From: an uncultured Eubacteriales bacterium
GTDB taxonomy: Bacteria > Bacillota > Clostridia > Oscillospirales > Oscillospiraceae
Direction of reading: 5' to 3'
Assembly (NCBI GenBank): GCA_900550585.1
Contig: URST01000048.1
Span: 1 to 17,289, forward strand
DNA length: 17,289 nucleotides
Shown: positions 13,522 through 17,289 of the stretch, piece by piece
Numbering within the stretch: the stretch's first letter is position 1
Layout of the letters: every line of letters begins with the position of its first letter
Position numbers and translations under genes: made by a program
The notes under the pieces: generated by a model
Seen by the model: the letters and a program-made list of their open reading frames with translations, nothing else
What the model was told of the DNA's origin: nothing
Database searches by the model: none

Positions 13522-15903
13522 ATGGCAAAAGCAAAGAATCTGGTGATCGTGGAGTCCCCCGCCAAGGCCAAGACCATCGGCAAGTATCTGGGGCCCGATT
13601 ATCAGGTGAAGGCCAGCATGGGCCACCTGCGTGACCTGCCCAAGAGCACGCTGGGCGTGGATGTGGACGGGGATTTTACCCCCAACTACCGGCCCATCAA
13701 GGGAAAAGAGGACATTATCAAGGATCTGAAAACGGCAGCCAAGGGCAGCAAAACCGTCTATCTCGCCACCGACCCGGACCGGGAGGGCGAGGCCATCAGC
13801 TGGCACCTGAAGCACCTTTTGGAGCTGCCGGATGAGAAGGCCCGGCGCGTGACGTTCAACGAGATCACCAAAAAGGTGGTGACGGACAGCATCCAGCATC
13901 CCAGGGACATCGATCAGGATCTGGTGGATGCCCAGCAGGCCCGGCGTGTGCTGGACCGCATCGTGGGCTATCAGCTGTCGCCCCTGCTGTGGAAGAAGAT
14001 CCGGCGGGGCCTGTCGGCGGGCCGTGTGCAGTCCGTGGCTATGCGTCTGGTGGCCGAGCGGGAGAAGGAGATCGCGGACTTTGTGCCCCAGGAGTACTGG
14101 ACGCTGGACGCCAGCCTGAAAAACCACGCCGGCGCCCTGTTCACCGCCCACTACTACGGGAAGGACGGCAAAAAGTACGAGCCGTCCAGTCAGGCGGATA
14201 CCCAGGCGGTAATGGACGAGCTGCAGGGCCTGCCCTTTGCGGTAAGCTCCGTGAAGCGGGCGGACAAGCAGCGCTCTCCCGCACCGCCGTTCACCACATC
14301 GACTTTACAGCAGGAGGCATCCCGCAAGCTGAACATGACCCCCCGCCGCACCATGGCCATCGCCCAGCAGCTGTATGAGGGCGTGGACATCACCGGCGAG
14401 GGCACCGTGGGCCTGATCACCTACATGCGTACCGACTCGCTGCGTATCTCCGTGGAGGCGCAGGCGCAGGCCAGGGACGTGATCTGCTCCCGCTACGGGC
14501 AGAGCTACTATCCCGCCTCCGCGCGGGTCTATAAGACCAAGGCCGGGGCGCAGGACGCCCACGAGGCCATCCGTCCCTCCGACCCGGCGCTGACGCCGGA
14601 GCAGGTGAAGGGCGACCTTACCGGCGAGCAGTACCGGCTGTACCGTCTGATCTGGAGCCGTTTTCTGGCCAGCCAGATGGCCAACGCCGTCTATGACAGC
14701 ATCAGCGTGGAGATCGGCGCGGGGGCACACAGCTTCCGCTGTTCCGCCAGCAACCTGAAATTCGCAGGCTACACCGCCGTGTACGAGGAGAGCCGGGACG
14801 ACGACAAGGAGGAGAAGGAATCCCCCCTGCCGGAGCTGACCGAGGGCGAGCGCGTGACGCTGGAGAGCTTCACGCCGGCACAGCACTTCACCCAGCCGCC
14901 GGCGCGGTACACCGATGCCACCCTCATCCGCACCATGGAGGAGAACGGCATCGGACGGCCCTCCACCTACGCCCCCACGGTGTCCACCATTCTGGACCGC
15001 GAGTACGTCATCAAGGAGGGCAAGTATCTGCGCATCACACCGCTGGGGCAGGTGGTCAACGACCTGATGTGCCAGCGTTTCCCCAACATCGTGGATGTGA
15101 AGTTCACCGCCCGTATGGAGAAGAAGCTGGACGATGTGGAGTCCGGCGAGGTCCAGTGGAAGGATCTGATCCGCCAGTTCTATGTGCCGTTCCACGAGAA
15201 TCTGGAGAAGGTGGAGCAGGACATGGAGGGCGTGTACCTGAAGGTGCCCGACGAGGTGACGGAGGAGAAGTGCGACCTGTGCGGCCGGAACATGGTCATC
15301 AAGTCCGGGCGGTTCGGCCGGTTCCTGGCCTGCCCCGGCTATCCGGAGTGTAAGTTCACCAAGCCGCTGGTGGTGGAGATGCCGGGCCGCTGCCCCAAGT
15401 GCGGCGGACGCATCCTGAAAAAGACCAGCCGCAACGGTTATACCTACTACGGCTGCGACAAGTTCCCCGCCTGCGATTTCATGACGTGGGACGTGCCGGT
15501 GAAGGACGACTGCCCCGTGTGCGGCCAGACCATGTTCAAGAAGGCGGGGCGCGGGTTCAATAAGCCCTTCTGCGCCAACCCGGCGTGCAGCAATTTCCTG
15601 CCGGAGGACAAGCGGGGCTACCGCCGCCGTAAACCCGCTGAGGAGGGGGAAGGCACTGCCGAGAGCAAGGCGGAGGCGGCGGAGAGCGCCGCTGAAAAGC
15701 CCGCGAAGGAGGCGAAAACCACCGCTAAGACCACAAAGACCGCCGCTGCGAAGAAAACGGCGGCCAAGACCACCAAAACGGCGGCCAAGACCACCAAAAC
15801 GGCGGCCGGTACCGCCGCAAAGAAGCCTGCCGCCAAAAAGACGGCGGCCAAGACCACCGCGGCCGGAAAGACCAGGAAGAAGGCCGGGGAGAAAACGGAG
15901 TAA
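13522..15903 (+). CDS. topA: DNA topoisomerase I, with Lys/Ala-rich C-terminal tail
   Basis: Type IA topoisomerase that relaxes negative supercoils by single-strand passage. The 793 residues begin with a TOPRIM domain (Glu11 in VIVESPAKAKTIGKYLG; Asp84, Asp86 and Glu88 in ATDPDREGEA). The catalytic tyrosine is Tyr301 in LITYMRTDSLRIS. Three four-cysteine zinc ribbons follow (about 584-610, 624-651 and 664-689). The last 90 residues (about 703-793) are a low-complexity Lys/Ala/Thr tail with a tandem 7-residue unit KTAAKTT, like histone H1-type bacterial tails, expected to be disordered and DNA-binding. Its ribosome binding site (GGGAGGA, 13503-13509) lies within the end of dprA and is rather far from the ATG (12 bases). 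trmFO follows after 3 bases. Confidence 0.97.
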   Translation: MAKAKNLVIVESPAKAKTIGKYLGPDYQVKASMGHLRDLPKSTLGVDVDGDFTPNYRPIKGKEDIIKDLKTAAKGSKTVYLATDPDREGEAISWHLKHLLELPDEKARRVTFNEITKKVVTDSIQHPRDIDQDLVDAQQARRVLDRIVGYQLSPLLWKKIRRGLSAGRVQSVAMRLVAEREKEIADFVPQEYWTLDASLKNHAGALFTAHYYGKDGKKYEPSSQADTQAVMDELQGLPFAVSSVKRADKQRSPAPPFTTSTLQQEASRKLNMTPRRTMAIAQQLYEGVDITGEGTVGLITYMRTDSLRISVEAQAQARDVICSRYGQSYYPASARVYKTKAGAQDAHEAIRPSDPALTPEQVKGDLTGEQYRLYRLIWSRFLASQMANAVYDSISVEIGAGAHSFRCSASNLKFAGYTAVYEESRDDDKEEKESPLPELTEGERVTLESFTPAQHFTQPPARYTDATLIRTMEENGIGRPSTYAPTVSTILDREYVIKEGKYLRITPLGQVVNDLMCQRFPNIVDVKFTARMEKKLDDVESGEVQWKDLIRQFYVPFHENLEKVEQDMEGVYLKVPDEVTEEKCDLCGRNMVIKSGRFGRFLACPGYPECKFTKPLVVEMPGRCPKCGGRILKKTSRNGYTYYGCDKFPACDFMTWDVPVKDDCPVCGQTMFKKAGRGFNKPFCANPACSNFLPEDKRGYRRRKPAEEGEGTAESKAEAAESAAEKPAKEAKTTAKTTKTAAAKKTAAKTTKTAAKTTKTAAGTAAKKPAAKKTAAKTTAAGKTRKKAGEKTE
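15754..15807 (+). repeat. 21-bp tandem repeat in the topA tail
   Basis: Two exact copies of a 21-base unit (15754-15774 and 15775-15795) and a third partial copy (15796-15807) encode KTAAKTT. A related copy with one changed base starts at about 15838. Such in-frame repeats can expand or contract, changing tail length without breaking the frame. Confidence 0.85.
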
Positions 15904-15906
15904 GAC

Positions 15907-17220
15907 ATGAACCATGTGACCGTCATCGGCGCGGGACTGGCCGGTTCCGAGTGCGCGTGGCAGCTGGCCCAGCGGGGCGTGGCTGTGACGCTGCGGGAGA
16001 TGAAGCCGGAGAAAAGGACCCCCGCCCATGTGACCGATTATTTTGCGGAGCTGTGCTGCTCCAACTCCCTGCGGGGCGCGGGGCTGGAAAACGCCGTGGG
16101 TCTGCTGAAGGAGGAGCTGCGGCAGATGAACAGTCTCATCATGCGGTGCGCCGACGCCACGGCGGTGCCTGCCGGCGGCGCGCTGGCGGTGGACCGCGAG
16201 GGCTTTGCCCGCATGGTGACGGAGTCCGTTCTGGGGCACCCCAACATCACCATGATCCCCGGAGAGGTCACGGACATTCCGGAGGGGGATGTGGTCATCG
16301 CCTCCGGCCCGCTGACCTCCGACCCGCTGGCGGACGCCATCGCCGCCAAGCTGGGCGGCGGCAATACCCTGAACTTTTTCGACGCTGCCGCGCCGCTGGT
16401 GGCCTACGACAGCGTGGATATGGACAGCGCCTACTTTGCCAGCCGCTACGACAAGGGGACGCCGGACTACATCAACTGCCCCATGACGAAGGAGGAGTAT
16501 CTGGCCTTCTGGCAGGCGCTGACCGCCGCCGAGGAGGCGGAGGTACACGGTTTTGAGGACAAGAACGTGTTCGAGGGCTGCATGCCCGTGGAGGTCATGG
16601 CCCGCCGGGGCGAGGACACCCTGCGGTTCGGGCCGCTGAAGCCCCGGGGGCTGGTGGATCCCAAGACCGGGAAGGAGCCCTACGCCGTGGTGCAGCTGCG
16701 GCGGGACAACGCCGACGGCACCATCTACAACCTGGTGGGCTTCCAGACCCACCTGAAGTGGCCGGAGCAGCGGCGTGTGTTCACCATGATCCCGGCGCTG
16801 CACGGCGCCCAGTTCCTGCGCTACGGCGTGATGCACCGCAACACCTATCTGGATTCCCCGCGGCTGCTGGACCGGTACTACCGGCTGAAGGCCGACCCGC
16901 GCATCGCCTTTGCCGGGCAGATGACCGGCGTGGAGGGCTATGTGGAGTCCTGCGCCAGCGGCTTTCTGGTGGGGGTGGAGCTGGCCCGCCGTCTCAACGG
17001 GCAGACACCCATCGACTTCCCGGCGGAGACGGCCATCGGCGCGCTGGGGCTGTACGTCAGCAACGGCTCTGTGGGGGACTTCCAGCCCATGAACATCAAT
17101 TTCGGCATCATCCCGCCGCTGGATCACCGCGTCAAAGGCAAGCGCAACAAAAACGCGGAGCTGAGCCGCCGTGCGCTGGAGATCCTGGAGCCTATCAAGC
17201 AGGAGGTACTGTGGACATGA
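15907..17220 (+). CDS. trmFO: tRNA uracil-54 methyltransferase TrmFO (folate/FAD-dependent)
   Basis: Makes 5-methyluridine at position 54 of the tRNA T-loop, using methylenetetrahydrofolate as carbon donor and FAD as reductant, in place of the SAM-dependent TrmA. The 437 residues are standard length. The N-terminal FAD-binding fingerprint is VIGAGLAGSECAWQLA. ELCCSNSLRGAGLENAVGLLKEE holds the conserved Cys51, and FEGCMPVEVMARRG holds Cys225. These correspond by eye to the two catalytic cysteines known in the Bacillus enzyme (Cys53 and Cys226). GQMTGVEGYVESCASG and NINFGIIPPL are also typical. GGAG lies 6 bases before the ATG. It sits 3 bases after topA, as in Bacillus, where the gene was called gid. 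Its stop overlaps the plsX start by 4 bases. Confidence 0.97.
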   Translation: MNHVTVIGAGLAGSECAWQLAQRGVAVTLREMKPEKRTPAHVTDYFAELCCSNSLRGAGLENAVGLLKEELRQMNSLIMRCADATAVPAGGALAVDREGFARMVTESVLGHPNITMIPGEVTDIPEGDVVIASGPLTSDPLADAIAAKLGGGNTLNFFDAAAPLVAYDSVDMDSAYFASRYDKGTPDYINCPMTKEEYLAFWQALTAAEEAEVHGFEDKNVFEGCMPVEVMARRGEDTLRFGPLKPRGLVDPKTGKEPYAVVQLRRDNADGTIYNLVGFQTHLKWPEQRRVFTMIPALHGAQFLRYGVMHRNTYLDSPRLLDRYYRLKADPRIAFAGQMTGVEGYVESCASGFLVGVELARRLNGQTPIDFPAETAIGALGLYVSNGSVGDFQPMNINFGIIPPLDHRVKGKRNKNAELSRRALEILEPIKQEVLWT

Positions 17221-17289
17221 AGATCATCGTAGACGCCATGGGCGGCGACAACGCCCCGCTGGAGATCGTCAAGGGCGCCCTGCAGGCGC
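17217..17289 (+). CDS. plsX: Phosphate acyltransferase PlsX, N-terminal start (partial)
   Basis: Only the first 24 codons lie in the window: MKIIVDAMGGDNAPLEIVKG followed by ALQA, the conserved PlsX N-terminus (DAMGGDxAP). PlsX makes acyl-phosphate from acyl-ACP, the first step of phospholipid synthesis in most Gram-positive bacteria. The ATG overlaps the trmFO TGA as ATGA, a sign of translational coupling. Confidence 0.93.
   Translation, partial: MKIIVDAMGGDNAPLEIVKGALQA

Noticed and set aside
14305..17127. 940-codon minus-strand frame opposite topA and trmFO
   Set aside because: Same GC-bias artefact; it lies antisense to two unmistakable genes and has no ribosome binding site or domain pattern.
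1..17289. CRISPR array, tRNA or rRNA gene, transposon ends, phage or toxin-antitoxin genes
   Set aside because: None was seen on either strand; the only spaced or tandem repeats are those listed, and all large frames are accounted for.

Overview
The window is a stretch of chromosomal housekeeping genes from a Gram-positive (Firmicutes/Bacillota) bacterium. It is visibly GC-rich, with mostly GGC/CTG/CGG-type codons. Against that background the promoters stand out: they are AT-rich, of sigma-A type, with near-consensus -35 and -10 boxes and AGGAGG-like ribosome binding sites. The gene content (FtsEX with an M23 hydrolase, a CdaR/PucR-like regulator, a DUF4830 lipoprotein, SpoU-DprA-TopA-TrmFO-PlsX) fits a high-GC clostridial lineage such as Oscillospiraceae/Ruminococcaceae. 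That placement is inference; no rRNA or other decisive taxonomic marker is present.

Layout. (1) 3-212 is the 3' end of tuf, followed by a strong terminator and a perfect 24-bp inverted repeat. (2) A DUF4830-type lipoprotein gene on the minus strand is divergent from rsuA, a 16S rRNA pseudouridine synthase gene. (3) A CdaR/PucR-like regulator gene is driven by a strong promoter whose spacer holds a 7-3-7 palindrome, and it ends in its own terminator. (4) ftsE, ftsX and a secreted coiled-coil M23 endopeptidase form a cell-wall remodelling operon ended by a terminator. A 220-codon gene of unknown function starts 15 bases after that terminator's T-run. (5) greA and lysS run from a consensus promoter and end in a terminator, followed by a small three-helix membrane protein. 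(6) A stand-alone GlmU-C-like left-handed beta-helix acyltransferase gene is paired with glmM (amino-sugar precursor supply) and ends in a terminator. (7) A long run from one promoter covers a SpoU rRNA methyltransferase, dprA, topA, trmFO and the start of plsX. The spacings here are tight (22, 8 and 3 bases, then a 4-base overlap), so it is probably one operon.

Functionally the genes cover translation (tuf, rsuA, lysS, SpoU, trmFO), transcription fidelity (greA), cell-wall growth (ftsEX/M23, glmM and its partner), DNA topology and uptake/recombination (topA, dprA) and phospholipid synthesis (plsX). There is no sign of a mobile element, CRISPR array, tRNA or rRNA gene, phage gene or defence island. 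I found no strong case for a new multi-gene system. The best leads are the stand-alone acetyltransferase beside glmM, the operator-like palindrome inside the regulator promoter, the long perfect hairpin after tuf, the unknown gene placed directly behind a terminator, and the histone-like tail on TopA.
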